Position numbers and translations under genes: made by a program. The notes under the pieces were generated by a model. That model had not been told where the DNA came from. It was given only the letters and a program-made list of their open reading frames with translations, and did not search any database. A stretch of DNA of 64,000 bases from NCBI GenBank assembly GCA_039984955.1, contig JBDWTN010000005.1, positions 434,001 to 498,000 of the forward strand, given 5' to 3'. The stretch is from Marinobacter alexandrii (GTDB lineage: Bacteria; Bacteroidota; Bacteroidia; Cytophagales; Cyclobacteriaceae). This document shows, piece after piece, positions 53,652 to 61,982 of this stretch (position 1 is its first letter; every line of letters starts with the position of its first letter).

Positions 53652-56093
53652 ATGAAGACTTTTCGTTTCGTTCTCTCTTTTAGTATCACTCTAGCATTAG
53701 CAATAGCATTAAACTCTAAAATTGGAGAAGTTCCTCCATTAGGCAAGTTTCTTAGTCCTTTTCATGGGTTTTGGCAAAATGCCGAGAATGAAGCTATCGA
53801 CCTTCAATCCAAGACAGTAGATGATCTACTGACGGATAGTGTAAATGTTTATTTTGATGAGCATCTAATCCCTCATGTTTTTGCTAGCAATGAAAAAGAC
53901 TTATTCTTTACACAAGGTTATGTAACAGCCTATCACAGGCTCTGGCAGATGGAATTTCAGTTGTATTCAGCAGCCGGAAGATTGGCTGAAATCTTAGGTC
54001 CAAAGATTGGGAATACAAGTCTTGTTGATGTGGATAGAAGAATGCGCAGAATAGGATTGATGTATGGTGCCCAAAAATCTGAGGAGAAGTTCAAGAAAGA
54101 AGATCCAGAAATTTTTAAGTTAATAGAAGCTTACACTGCCGGTGTGAATGCCTATATAGAAGAACTATCATATGCAGATTTACCTATTGAATACAAGCTG
54201 CTGGACTACAAACCTGAAAAATGGACCTCTCTGAAATGCTTCCTTCTCATCTCTAACATGAACAATATGCTATCTAGAGGTGAAATGGATTTGGAACATA
54301 CCAATGCTTTGAAAAAATGGGGGCGTGAAACTTTTGAGATCTTATACCCTGAAAGACCAGATTCGGTAGATGCCGTTATTCCTTCAAGTACAGAGTTTGA
54401 CTTTGAACCTTTGATAGTAGAAAAACCTGATGTAAACTTTCCTTTGGTATTTACTGATCCCATCATCAATAAGCCGGATCCAGATAACGGGAGTAACAGT
54501 TTTGTGGTAAACGGAGAAAAAACGGCTAATGGAAGAGTTATCTTAACTAACGAGCCAGACCTTAGTCTAAACCTTCCCAGCATTTGGTATATCATGCAGC
54601 TAAACTCACCTACCATCAATACCATGGGAGCTACACTACCTGGTGGACCTAGCGTCATTGTGGGATTCAATGATTCTATCGCCTGGGGAAATACAAATGC
54701 AAAGCGTGACTTGGTGGATTGGTATTACATTCAATTCAAAGACAACCAACGAAACGAATATTTATACAATGACAACTGGGTTCCTACCCGGAAAGTCATT
54801 GAAGAAATTAAAGTGAAAGGCTCATTTAGCTACTACGATACGATCGTATATACACATCACGGACCTGTAGTTTATGACAGAAACTTTAGTGGCAGTCGTG
54901 CAGAAATAACAAATCTTGCTATGAAATGGACAGCCCATGAAGGAGGCAAAGAAATCAAAGCTTTGTACTTGGGTAATAAAGCCGAAAACTACGAGGAATT
55001 TGTTGACGCATTCAGTCATTTCGCAGGACCACCCCAGAATTATTCTTTTGCATCAGTAAATGGCGATATCGCTTTATGGGTCAATGGAAAATTTCCAGTG
55101 AAATGGGAAGAGCAGGGCAAATTTCTTATGGATGGCAGCAATATTGAACATGAATGGAAAGATTACATGCCTCATGAACACAACCTGCATGTGTTAAATC
55201 CTTCACAAAATTTTGTTAGTTCCGCAAATCAACATGCTGCTGATACGCTTTATCCTTATTATCAATACGATTATAACTACGAGTACTATCGAGGAAGAAG
55301 AATTAATGACAGACTGAAGGTAATGGATGATATTAAAGTAGAAGATATGATGGCTTTACAGCATGATAACTTCAATTACAATGCGTCTGAAGCTCTACCG
55401 ATGATGTTGGACAGTTTGGATTCTGCTTCTTTCAGCGATCTTGAATGGAGTTATTACGATAAACTCACAGGTTGGGACTTCTTCAACGAACCTGACAGGC
55501 AAGCTCCTACCATTTATGAGGTGTGGTGGCGAAAACTCAATAGTAAACTTTGGGATGAAATTGACAGCAGCAATGTTGCTGTCTATCGACCAAATTGGTT
55601 TAACACAGTAGCTATTATGAAAAATAAGCCTGATTTTTTCATGATTGACAATCAATCAACAGACCTGATTGAAACTACCGGCGATTTGTTCCGTCAGACA
55701 TTTAGTGAAACCATCGTGTCACTTGAAAAGTACCTGGAGAAAGAAGACAATTCTTTACTATGGTATCAATTCAAAAACACAACCATTAGGCATTTGCTTA
55801 GGATTGGCCCTTTTAATAAAGATAAAGTCAAAATAGGTGGCAATAGGTCTATTGTCAATGCAGCATCCAGTAGACACGGACCTTCCTGGAGAATGGTAGT
55901 AGAATTGGGAGATGGGGAGGTCAACGCATGGGGAGTATACCCCGGAAGTCAGACAGGTAACCCAGGAAATCCTAAATATGGGCACATGATAGGAGACTGG
56001 GCAAGTGGAAACTACTATAAGTTGCTATTCACTCCATCACTATCCGCTAATGATGATGCCATTGTTCACACAGTAACATTAAAACCAGAGTAA
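53652..56093 (+). CDS. Penicillin acylase-family N-terminal nucleophile hydrolase
   Basis: 813 aa. Signal peptide at the start (MKTFRFVLSFSITLALAIA). Ntn-hydrolase precursor: alpha chain followed by the autocleavage site PDNG-SNSF, putting the new N-terminal nucleophile at Ser281. Conserved beta-chain elements include TNEPDL and GFNDSIAWGNTN. Family members hydrolyse penicillins, acyl-homoserine lactones or other amides; substrate is open. Overlaps the following membrane gene by 1 nt (TAATG). Confidence 0.92.
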   Translation: MKTFRFVLSFSITLALAIALNSKIGEVPPLGKFLSPFHGFWQNAENEAIDLQSKTVDDLLTDSVNVYFDEHLIPHVFASNEKDLFFTQGYVTAYHRLWQMEFQLYSAAGRLAEILGPKIGNTSLVDVDRRMRRIGLMYGAQKSEEKFKKEDPEIFKLIEAYTAGVNAYIEELSYADLPIEYKLLDYKPEKWTSLKCFLLISNMNNMLSRGEMDLEHTNALKKWGRETFEILYPERPDSVDAVIPSSTEFDFEPLIVEKPDVNFPLVFTDPIINKPDPDNGSNSFVVNGEKTANGRVILTNEPDLSLNLPSIWYIMQLNSPTINTMGATLPGGPSVIVGFNDSIAWGNTNAKRDLVDWYYIQFKDNQRNEYLYNDNWVPTRKVIEEIKVKGSFSYYDTIVYTHHGPVVYDRNFSGSRAEITNLAMKWTAHEGGKEIKALYLGNKAENYEEFVDAFSHFAGPPQNYSFASVNGDIALWVNGKFPVKWEEQGKFLMDGSNIEHEWKDYMPHEHNLHVLNPSQNFVSSANQHAADTLYPYYQYDYNYEYYRGRRINDRLKVMDDIKVEDMMALQHDNFNYNASEALPMMLDSLDSASFSDLEWSYYDKLTGWDFFNEPDRQAPTIYEVWWRKLNSKLWDEIDSSNVAVYRPNWFNTVAIMKNKPDFFMIDNQSTDLIETTGDLFRQTFSETIVSLEKYLEKEDNSLLWYQFKNTTIRHLLRIGPFNKDKVKIGGNRSIVNAASSRHGPSWRMVVELGDGEVNAWGVYPGSQTGNPGNPKYGHMIGDWASGNYYKLLFTPSLSANDDAIVHTVTLKPE

Positions 56094-56464
56094 TGAAATT
56101 AATAATTCGATTGATAATTATAGGAGCGCTAACCTATCTGCTTTCCCCCATATCAGGATGGTGGATTTGTATGGTCATCGCTTTTGTGGTCTGCTACATA
56201 TCACAATCCTCTGGACTCAATGCATTTGTGGCCGGGTTTCTTGGAGTTGGTTTGGTTTGGATGGGACACGCCTGGAAACTGGATGTCAAAAATGAATCTT
56301 CTTTTTCAAGCGTAATTGCGGATATCATGCAACTTAGCGACCCTATCTTTTTAATTTTCGCAACAGGTTTGATTGGAGGACTAGCTGGAGGATTTGCCTC
56401 TCTTTCCGGCACCACATTCCGTCAACTATTTATAAAGCAGAAAAAAAGAAGCCTATATAGTTAA
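56093..56464 (+). CDS. Hypothetical four-TM membrane protein
   Basis: 123 aa with about four hydrophobic segments (LIIRLIIIGALTYLLSPISGW; MVIAFVVCYIS; LNAFVAGFLGVGLVW; IFLIFATGLIGGLAGGFASL) and a basic C-terminus. Translationally coupled to the penicillin acylase gene. A similar short membrane protein downstream of such acylases is not one I can name. Function unknown. Confidence 0.7.
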   Translation: MKLIIRLIIIGALTYLLSPISGWWICMVIAFVVCYISQSSGLNAFVAGFLGVGLVWMGHAWKLDVKNESSFSSVIADIMQLSDPIFLIFATGLIGGLAGGFASLSGTTFRQLFIKQKKRSLYS

Positions 56465-56474
56465 GATCACTGGT

Positions 56475-56906
56475 TCAGCTTTCTTTCACTAAAACACCAT
56501 GCGCAACGAATGTGATAGCATCTCGCATGGACTCATCGTATTCTTTGCCTCCATCTTCAGCGTAGTGCTTAGCTACGTCTTCATCTAGCATTTCTTTATT
56601 GGCTATTCCTTCGATGATGACTTCCCTTCCACTAATATCTTTTGGAACAAAAAAACCATAGTCTTTAAAGGTAACTCGAATACTCGCTCCAACATCATTT
56701 TTAAGTACCATCCAACAACCTTTCATCTGGCAGACTTCTTCTATTGTACCTCTCACCTTGAAATCTGCCTCTTGATCATTCACCTGATCAAGAAAAGCAT
56801 TTGTCGTAATAGCTCCATTGGATGAAATCTCTTCTCCATGGTTAGAAAATTTCTCTGCAGGCCCTGTGCATGCAACAGCTAATATGATCAATAGAAACTT
56901 CTTCAT
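56475..56906 (-). CDS. DUF4920 lipoprotein
   Basis: 143 aa. The short signal sequence with lipobox LAVAC (Cys13) is followed by the DUF4920 core: the CQMKGCWMVL motif and the downstream FKDYGFFVPKDISG, ending with HYAEDGGKEY and VAHGVL. The two cysteines and the histidine suggest metal or redox binding. Convergent with the acylase operon. Confidence 0.85.
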   Translation of the reverse strand: MKKFLLIILAVACTGPAEKFSNHGEEISSNGAITTNAFLDQVNDQEADFKVRGTIEEVCQMKGCWMVLKNDVGASIRVTFKDYGFFVPKDISGREVIIEGIANKEMLDEDVAKHYAEDGGKEYDESMRDAITFVAHGVLVKES

Positions 56907-57072
56907 AATTCAATTCTTTTTAGCAAAGATAAACAACCACTTTTTTACTAATAAATTTTACGTAGATAAAAATTTTTATTACATATAACTGTCTTATATC
57001 CAATTGTTTATCATACCAAAAATAATTTAAAATAAATTCATAGTAGTTATGTGTCATTTAATTTTTTTTGTA

Positions 57073-57080
57073 TATATTTG
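57073..57080 (+). promoter_or_regulatory. -7 box of the Gly-rich lipoprotein gene
   Basis: TATATTTG is a full match to TAnnTTTG in a very AT-rich 200-nt stretch, 27 nt before the ATG at 57108. No clear -33 TTG at the expected distance. Confidence 0.5.
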
Positions 57081-57107
57081 TGTTATCATTAAAACCTAAA
57101 TAGAGTC

Positions 57108-57293
57108 ATGAAAAGAAAATTAATCGCAGCATTCGTCGTAATAGGAGCATTAGCATTAACCTCGTGTCAAGAGGATACAGCCATGGAAGAGCTTCTTCAG
57201 GATACAACACTTAATTCCGTAGATAATGGAACAGGAAATGGTGGAAGTGGTGGAAATGGTGGAAGTGGAAGTGGAAGTGGAACTGGGGGTTAA
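57108..57293 (+). CDS. Small Gly/Ser/Asn-rich lipoprotein
   Basis: 61 aa. Lipoprotein signal MKRKLIAAFVVIGALALTSC with Cys20, then an acidic stretch (QEDTAMEELLQDTT), and a C-terminal 21-residue tail made only of Gly, Ser, Asn and Thr (GTGNGGSGGNGGSGSGSGTG). It has its own promoter and a strong terminator, so it forms a compact, probably well expressed transcript. Function unknown; a surface-displayed flexible peptide or peptide precursor is possible (inference). Confidence 0.75.
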   Translation: MKRKLIAAFVVIGALALTSCQEDTAMEELLQDTTLNSVDNGTGNGGSGGNGGSGSGSGTGG

Positions 57294-57358
57294 ACACTCT
57301 TTACGGGTGATACCTTCCACTTAGAGGAGATATTTGAACTTGTTGTCGAAGTTCTATC

Positions 57359-57390
57359 AAAACACCGTGAAATAATCGGTGTTTTTTTTT
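57359..57390 (+). terminator. Strong terminator after the Gly-rich lipoprotein gene
   Basis: AAAACACCG (57359-57367) and CGGTGTTTT (57377-57385) form a 9-bp stem with a 9-nt loop, continuing into a T-run to 57390. It separates the small lipoprotein from the TPR gene 30 nt downstream. Confidence 0.9.
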
Positions 57391-57419
57391 ATCATTGTTG
57401 GTAGAAACAGTTATTGGGA

Positions 57420-58664
57420 ATGAAGCAAACGCTTAATCTATTCTTTTTACTTATTAGCCTACTAGCATTTGGTTCTTCTACTACTAAAGAAGAACTAAAA
57501 TCTATTAATGGTTTAATAGAAAATAATATAGATACAGCACTTATTCTTTCTAAAAGAATACTTGAAAGGTCTTATACAAATGATGATTCTTACGGAATCG
57601 TAAAAGGAAATCTTTTTCTGGGCTATATCCACGAAAAACAACAAGACTATGTGAAAGCTGTACTTTACTACTTAGAAGGCATCAGACAGGCAGACAAACT
57701 ATCCTATGAGAATATAGAGAGAGATAAAATTCAAATTCGAAAAAACCTAGCAAACGTTTTTCGTCAATTTGAAGCAAATCGATTAGCTACTAAATATAAC
57801 CTTGAAGCCATTGACCTAGCCATAAATCACGATTTCTCTAATTATATTATTGATCTTAAATATAATCAGGCGCTTGTTTATCAAAAAAACAAACAGTATC
57901 ATGAATCATCTCAATTTATGTTGGAAATTCTTCCAATGATTGAGCATGAAGGGTATAAAAGTGAAATCATTAACCAAATTGGATTAGTCTATCTAGAAAG
58001 TAAAGAATATCAAAAGGCTGAAGAGTACTTCAATCAGCTAATAAATATACCTTATGAAGTAAGACTATTTAAGGCCAAAGCACTGCATAACCTTGGAGAA
58101 ATAAACTATGAAACTGGTAATATTGATAAATCCATTGACCATTTAAGACAGTCAATTAAAATAATGACTTCAATTGAAGGTGTAGATAATTACAGCATTT
58201 TTCTCTCTTTCAGAAACATTGGAAGATATCTTTTTGAAGTTGGGAATGTCGATGAAGCTGAGGAATTCCTCATAAAAGCAGAGCAAATAGCTGAATATGC
58301 TGAATGGGATGCCAGTAGTTTTGAAATATATAAAACACTTTCTTCGTTAAATTATTCTATAGGAAACGATAACCTAGGCAAAGAATATAGTGATCTGTAT
58401 TTTTCAAAAATTCAAGATTACTTAAAAACACAAGATGATCTCCAAAAGAAAGAAAAAGAAATCAACTTTGATCTAGTTGCTAAAACTTATCATGATGAGA
58501 TTGCTCAACAGGAACGCATTGCTGATATCTTATTCTATTCTAAACTAATTTCTTTCAGTTTACTCACACTCCTCATACTAGTCGTTGCATTCAATAGATA
58601 TCAGAAAGTAAGACTTAGAAAAAGTATCCTTGAGGACTTATTGGAACTGAAAATAGTAGAATAA
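57420..58664 (+). CDS. TPR membrane protein lacking an output domain
   Basis: 414 aa from ATG 57420 (an upstream TTG adds two codons). Signal peptide (MKQTLNLFFLLISLLAFGSS). TPR repeats span about 30-330 (YLESKEYQKAEEYFNQLI; YETGNIDKSIDHLRQSIKI). A TM segment is at about 378-400 (LISFSLLTLLILVVAF), then only 17 residues (RYQKVRLRKSILEDLLE). It looks like the TPR-TM half of the TPR/LuxR regulator at 20663-22297, but with no coiled coil or HTH after the TM. Truncation or a naturally output-less variant; which is not decidable here. Confidence 0.75.
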   Translation: MKQTLNLFFLLISLLAFGSSTTKEELKSINGLIENNIDTALILSKRILERSYTNDDSYGIVKGNLFLGYIHEKQQDYVKAVLYYLEGIRQADKLSYENIERDKIQIRKNLANVFRQFEANRLATKYNLEAIDLAINHDFSNYIIDLKYNQALVYQKNKQYHESSQFMLEILPMIEHEGYKSEIINQIGLVYLESKEYQKAEEYFNQLINIPYEVRLFKAKALHNLGEINYETGNIDKSIDHLRQSIKIMTSIEGVDNYSIFLSFRNIGRYLFEVGNVDEAEEFLIKAEQIAEYAEWDASSFEIYKTLSSLNYSIGNDNLGKEYSDLYFSKIQDYLKTQDDLQKKEKEINFDLVAKTYHDEIAQQERIADILFYSKLISFSLLTLLILVVAFNRYQKVRLRKSILEDLLELKIVE

Positions 58665-58674
58665 GCAAACGGTT

Positions 58675-58746
58675 AAGCTTCATTCTTCCTTCCTTGTCTC
58701 TCAGTGTTTCTAGCTTCCCCTCCAGTCTTTCATTCAACAGGATTAA
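58675..58746 (-). pseudogene. Remnant of a duplicated XRE-gene 3' end
   Basis: Translated on the minus strand, this 72-nt piece reads LILLNERLEGKLETLRDKEG..., matching the C-terminus of the XRE protein encoded at 58842-59297 (LILLNERQEGMLDVLREKL). The DNA stretch TTCATTCAACAGGAT is shared exactly (58729-58743 and 58896-58910). A stop codon lies in frame upstream, so it cannot belong to a full gene. Confidence 0.65.
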
Positions 58747-58841
58747 CCATACAATGATATTGTATAGATCGTAATCTAAAGACTAGAGATTTAGAAAGAA
58801 TATTCTAAGAGGTTTTTTTAGCTAAGAAAGCCGGATGGGTA

Positions 58842-59297
58842 TTACACTTTCAATTTTAACTTCTCCCTCAATACATCCAACATTCCTTCCTGTCGTTCAT
58901 TCAACAGGATAAGCTTGTTCTTCTGTTCGATGGATTCATCCATGAGAAATGTTACTAATTCCTCCAGCTCTAACACTTCATGCGACTCAGGTTGCGCTAG
59001 TCTCATTCGAACAAATAGTTCTCTGATTCTTGCTTGAAGATTAACATGTGTAGGAGCAATTTCTTGAGATGTGACAATGTCATCATTCCACATCGATCCC
59101 TCTCCCTTAATCAACCATTCGGCATTTAGCTTATCGTAAGCTTGTAGAATTTTGAGGATAAGATCGAAACTTGGTTTACTTCTTCGACCCTTTATGATAT
59201 TGAAGATAACCGTAACGCTTACAGACAAACTGTCTGAAAAAGAAGTAGGGTTCATATCTAAAACCCGAATTAGCTTATGGATACGATCGTTTATCAT
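58842..59297 (-). CDS. XRE-family HTH regulator with C-terminal coiled coil
   Basis: 151 aa. An N-terminal Cro/C1-type HTH (IHKLIRVLDMNPTSFSDSLSVSVTVIFNIIKGRRSKPSFDLILKIL) of the phage-repressor kind, followed by AEWLKGEGSM-like text (NAEWLIKGEGSMW), a linker and a C-terminal coiled coil (KNKLILLNERQEGMLDVLREKL), probably for oligomerisation. It is preceded by a promoter whose transcript first meets a terminator hairpin, so expression may be attenuated. Confidence 0.85.
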   Translation of the reverse strand: MINDRIHKLIRVLDMNPTSFSDSLSVSVTVIFNIIKGRRSKPSFDLILKILQAYDKLNAEWLIKGEGSMWNDDIVTSQEIAPTHVNLQARIRELFVRMRLAQPESHEVLELEELVTFLMDESIEQKNKLILLNERQEGMLDVLREKLKLKV

Positions 59298-59324
59298 GTG
59301 ATAAAAATAATCAATTAGTTGTAA

Positions 59325-59359
59325 ATAAAAAAAGAAGGGCCACTTGACAGTAACCCTTC
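59325..59359 (-). terminator. Intrinsic terminator in the XRE leader
   Basis: On the minus strand GAAGGG (59359-59354) pairs with CCCTTC (59339-59334) around a 14-nt loop, followed by seven T. It lies between the promoter at 59408-59438 and the XRE ATG at 59297. Confidence 0.65.
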
Positions 59360-59402
59360 GTCATTAAGAACCAGCTATGGAAAATAGATACTCACTATCT
59401 AT
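59327..59402 (-). ncRNA. Predicted short leader RNA or sRNA upstream of the XRE gene
   Basis: The promoter at 59408-59438 predicts a start near 59402, and the T-run of the terminator ends at 59327, giving about 75 nt. It contains a 5' hairpin (AGATA/TATCT) and a possible 17-codon ORF beginning MTKGYCQV that runs across the terminator. It is either a standalone small RNA or an attenuator for the XRE gene. Confidence 0.45.
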
Positions 59403-59407
59403 TGCTC

Positions 59408-59438
59408 CAAATTTATATGTATTTATGCTTCTAACAAA
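59408..59438 (-). promoter_or_regulatory. Consensus Bacteroidota promoter for the XRE leader
   Basis: On the minus strand TTTG (59438-59435), then 19 nt, then TAAATTTG (59415-59408): a full -33/-7 match with ideal spacing. The predicted start is about 6 nt further on. Confidence 0.7.
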
Positions 59439-59495
59439 AATTTTTGATGATTTTTTATCAAATGATAATACAAAAGAGTTATTTTAGATAAACAA

Positions 59496-60509
59496 TCAAC
59501 TGGGCACTTTGATAATAAGCTTCCCAAAAGAGTCTCTGGATTCCATAAAACGATGAGCTTTTGGTAGTTCATCGAAAGCAAAGACCTTACCTACTACGGG
59601 CTTCAGGTTGTGCTTATTGGTAAAAGAAGACAGTTCTTCCCATATGCCTGATGTCAATTCTTCATTGGCAGTTAAATAACCAATATGAGAGGCATATACC
59701 CCTTTACTTTCGGTTGCCATTTTCATCATGTTAACTTTTGGAGCATCCAGATAGGTTTTCACCCAGGAAATGGGATTCCATTTGACAAGGTTCATGCTTG
59801 CAAATCCGATGACGACCAACCTCCCAAAAGAATTTAGTAGTTTCATACTTTTTTTAAACACATCACCTCCTACCGTTTCCAACACACAATCAACTTGCCC
59901 TCCATCTTTCATTATCTCTTCGTAAAAATCTGTTGTTCTATAATTAATAGGCTTTCCTCCTAGCTTTCTAATTAATTCCAGCTTGTCCTCTTTACTTGCT
60001 GTGCCATAGACCTCACATTTAAGAGCAGTCCCAATTTGTACAGCAGCTGTCCCCAACCCACCTGCAGCGGCTTGGATCAAAATACGTTCCCCCTCTTCTA
60101 CTCTGCACAATTTTTTCAATGCCACCCAGGCAGTCATAAAACTCACCAGGTAAGCAGCATTTTCCTCTGGCGTAAAAGAAGAGAATGCCGGAAAACATAA
60201 GTGTTCTGGTGCGCAGGCATACTCTGCGTACGATCCATACTGCTGTCCTACGATAACTTTATCTCCAACATTAAATCGTTTAATGTCAATACCTACCTCG
60301 ACGACCTCTCCATAGCATTCCATACCCATGGTATATGGTTTTTTAGGAGCCCAGCTATACTGGCCTTTTCTTGATAAAATTTCAGCGTAGTTAATCCCAA
60401 TGGTTTCAACCTTCACCTTCACTTCGTTTGATTTTGGCGTAGGTTCAGAAATTTCTGTCATTTTTAAAATCTCTGGTTTGCCTGTTCTACGTAGTTGATA
60501 TGCTTTCAT
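59496..60509 (-). CDS. Zinc-independent quinone oxidoreductase (QOR/MDR family)
   Basis: 337 aa. Medium-chain dehydrogenase fold: N-terminal GroES-like domain (GINYAEILSRKGQYSW, the QOR-type start), then a Rossmann NAD(P)-binding region (RILIQAAAGGLGTAAVQIG) and the DCVLETVGGDVF segment. No zinc-binding cysteine set, as in quinone oxidoreductases. Divergent from the arsS cluster. Confidence 0.9.
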   Translation of the reverse strand: MKAYQLRRTGKPEILKMTEISEPTPKSNEVKVKVETIGINYAEILSRKGQYSWAPKKPYTMGMECYGEVVEVGIDIKRFNVGDKVIVGQQYGSYAEYACAPEHLCFPAFSSFTPEENAAYLVSFMTAWVALKKLCRVEEGERILIQAAAGGLGTAAVQIGTALKCEVYGTASKEDKLELIRKLGGKPINYRTTDFYEEIMKDGGQVDCVLETVGGDVFKKSMKLLNSFGRLVVIGFASMNLVKWNPISWVKTYLDAPKVNMMKMATESKGVYASHIGYLTANEELTSGIWEELSSFTNKHNLKPVVGKVFAFDELPKAHRFMESRDSFGKLIIKVPS

Positions 60510-60592
60510 TCGTAACTTGTATGACGTTTCAAGTGATTAATAATGGTCTGGCAATTTAATGTTTTAACTTCACCGATATAACTATTTTAATA

Positions 60593-60928
60593 ATGAAAGA
60601 GACCTATTATAATAAGGAAGACCTTAAGAAATTCGGGCAAATTACTGAATGGCAAAAAGAACTAGGAGATAAGTTTTTTGATTATTACGGTAGTGTATTT
60701 AAAGAAGGAGCACTGACAGAACGAGAGAAATCTCTAATTGCTCTAGCTGTTTCTCATGCAGTGCAATGCCCATATTGTATTGAAGCATATACGTCTGATT
60801 TGTTAAAGAAGGGTGTTGACGAGGAACAAATGATGGAAGCTGTGCACGTTACTGCAGCAATAAAAAGTGGAGCAGCCTTGGTTCATGGTGTACAGATGAT
60901 GAATCAGGTAAACGATAAATTAATGTAA
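60593..60928 (+). CDS. AhpD-like arsenosugar biosynthesis-associated peroxidase-like protein
   Basis: 111 aa, carboxymuconolactone decarboxylase/AhpD fold with the active-site CxxC in HAVQCPYCIEAYTSDLLKKGV and the helical tail AAIKSGAALVHGVQMMNQV. This small AhpD-like type is encoded next to arsS in many bacteria, and here it lies 2 nt before it. Probably provides redox support; direct role unproved. Confidence 0.88.
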   Translation: MKETYYNKEDLKKFGQITEWQKELGDKFFDYYGSVFKEGALTEREKSLIALAVSHAVQCPYCIEAYTSDLLKKGVDEEQMMEAVHVTAAIKSGAALVHGVQMMNQVNDKLM

Positions 60929-60930
60929 GG

Positions 60931-61968
60931 ATGCTAAAATCTTTAAAAAAACAAAATCACAAACTTTCTTCACCGGAGGGACAAATTGAAGTATTGGATG
61001 ATGCGGAAGCCATTAACATCCCTGCATTTAAAGACAAGATTTCGGACATAGGTCTATTACCTCTGAAGCCTACAAGCATTGAGATCTTTCAAGTCAATGT
61101 AGGCAAAATGTGCAATCAGGTATGTGCACATTGTCATGTAGATGCTGGTCCTGACAGAAAAGAGATTATGACCCAAGAAACCATGCAGCAATGTTTGGAT
61201 GCCATTCGGGACACTGATATAAAAACTGTTGACCTTACGGGTGGCGCACCTGAAATGAATCCAAGCTTCAGATGGTTTGTTGAAGAGCTCTCAGCAATGG
61301 GTAAGCAAGTAATCGTGCGATGTAATCTTACAATCATTCTTGCCAATCCAAAGTATAATGACTTACCTGAATTCTTCAAAAAGCACAACGTTAATGTAGT
61401 ATCAAGCCTTCCCTACTTTACTGCGAAGAGAACTGATGCTCAGCGTGGAGACGGTGTTTTTGACAAATCCATCAAAGCTCTGCAAATGCTAAATGCCGTA
61501 GGATATGGAAAGAAAGGAACCGGGCTGAAGTTAGATCTGGTTTACAATCCTGCTGGTGCTTTCTTACCCGGAGATCAAGGTACGCTTTTAGATCAGTTTA
61601 CCAAAAAACTATTAGAGTATGACATTGAGTTCAATGAGCTCTTTGCCATTACCAATTTGCCTGTAAGTCGATTCTTAGAGTATTTGGTAAAGACAGAAAA
61701 GTACGAAGATTACATGAATGAACTTGTGAATGCCTTTAACCCTATGGCTGCTCAAGGTGTGATGTGTAGAAACACTTTAAGTGTAAGTTGGGATGGGTAT
61801 CTGTATGACTGTGATTTCAATCAAATGCTGGAATTGAAAGTCAATGCTCCTAGTCATATTCAAGAATTTGACATTGACGCATTGACCAAAAGAGAGATCA
61901 TTCTAAATCAACATTGCTATGGGTGCACAGCTGGGGCTGGTTCCAGTTGTGGTGGTACTACAGCCTAA
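60931..61968 (+). CDS. arsS: Arsenosugar biosynthesis radical SAM protein ArsS
   Basis: 345 aa. Radical-SAM [4Fe-4S] motif CNQVCAHC (CxxxCxxC, about 55-62), then HVDAGPDRKEIM, GGAPEMNPSFRWFV and, near the end, the Cys-rich segment CYGCTAGAGSSCGGT of the DUF3641-type domain. ArsS adds a 5'-deoxyadenosyl group to dimethylarsenite, a step to arsenosugars. An arsenite methyltransferase gene (arsM) is not in the window. Confidence 0.93.
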   Translation: MLKSLKKQNHKLSSPEGQIEVLDDAEAINIPAFKDKISDIGLLPLKPTSIEIFQVNVGKMCNQVCAHCHVDAGPDRKEIMTQETMQQCLDAIRDTDIKTVDLTGGAPEMNPSFRWFVEELSAMGKQVIVRCNLTIILANPKYNDLPEFFKKHNVNVVSSLPYFTAKRTDAQRGDGVFDKSIKALQMLNAVGYGKKGTGLKLDLVYNPAGAFLPGDQGTLLDQFTKKLLEYDIEFNELFAITNLPVSRFLEYLVKTEKYEDYMNELVNAFNPMAAQGVMCRNTLSVSWDGYLYDCDFNQMLELKVNAPSHIQEFDIDALTKREIILNQHCYGCTAGAGSSCGGTTA

Positions 61969-61982
61969 TATTCAGATCTATC

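Noticed and set aside
56907-57107. Very AT-rich 200-nt stretch considered as an origin or attachment site
   Set aside because: No DnaA-box cluster, direct repeats or integrase gene; best explained as the lipoprotein promoter region.
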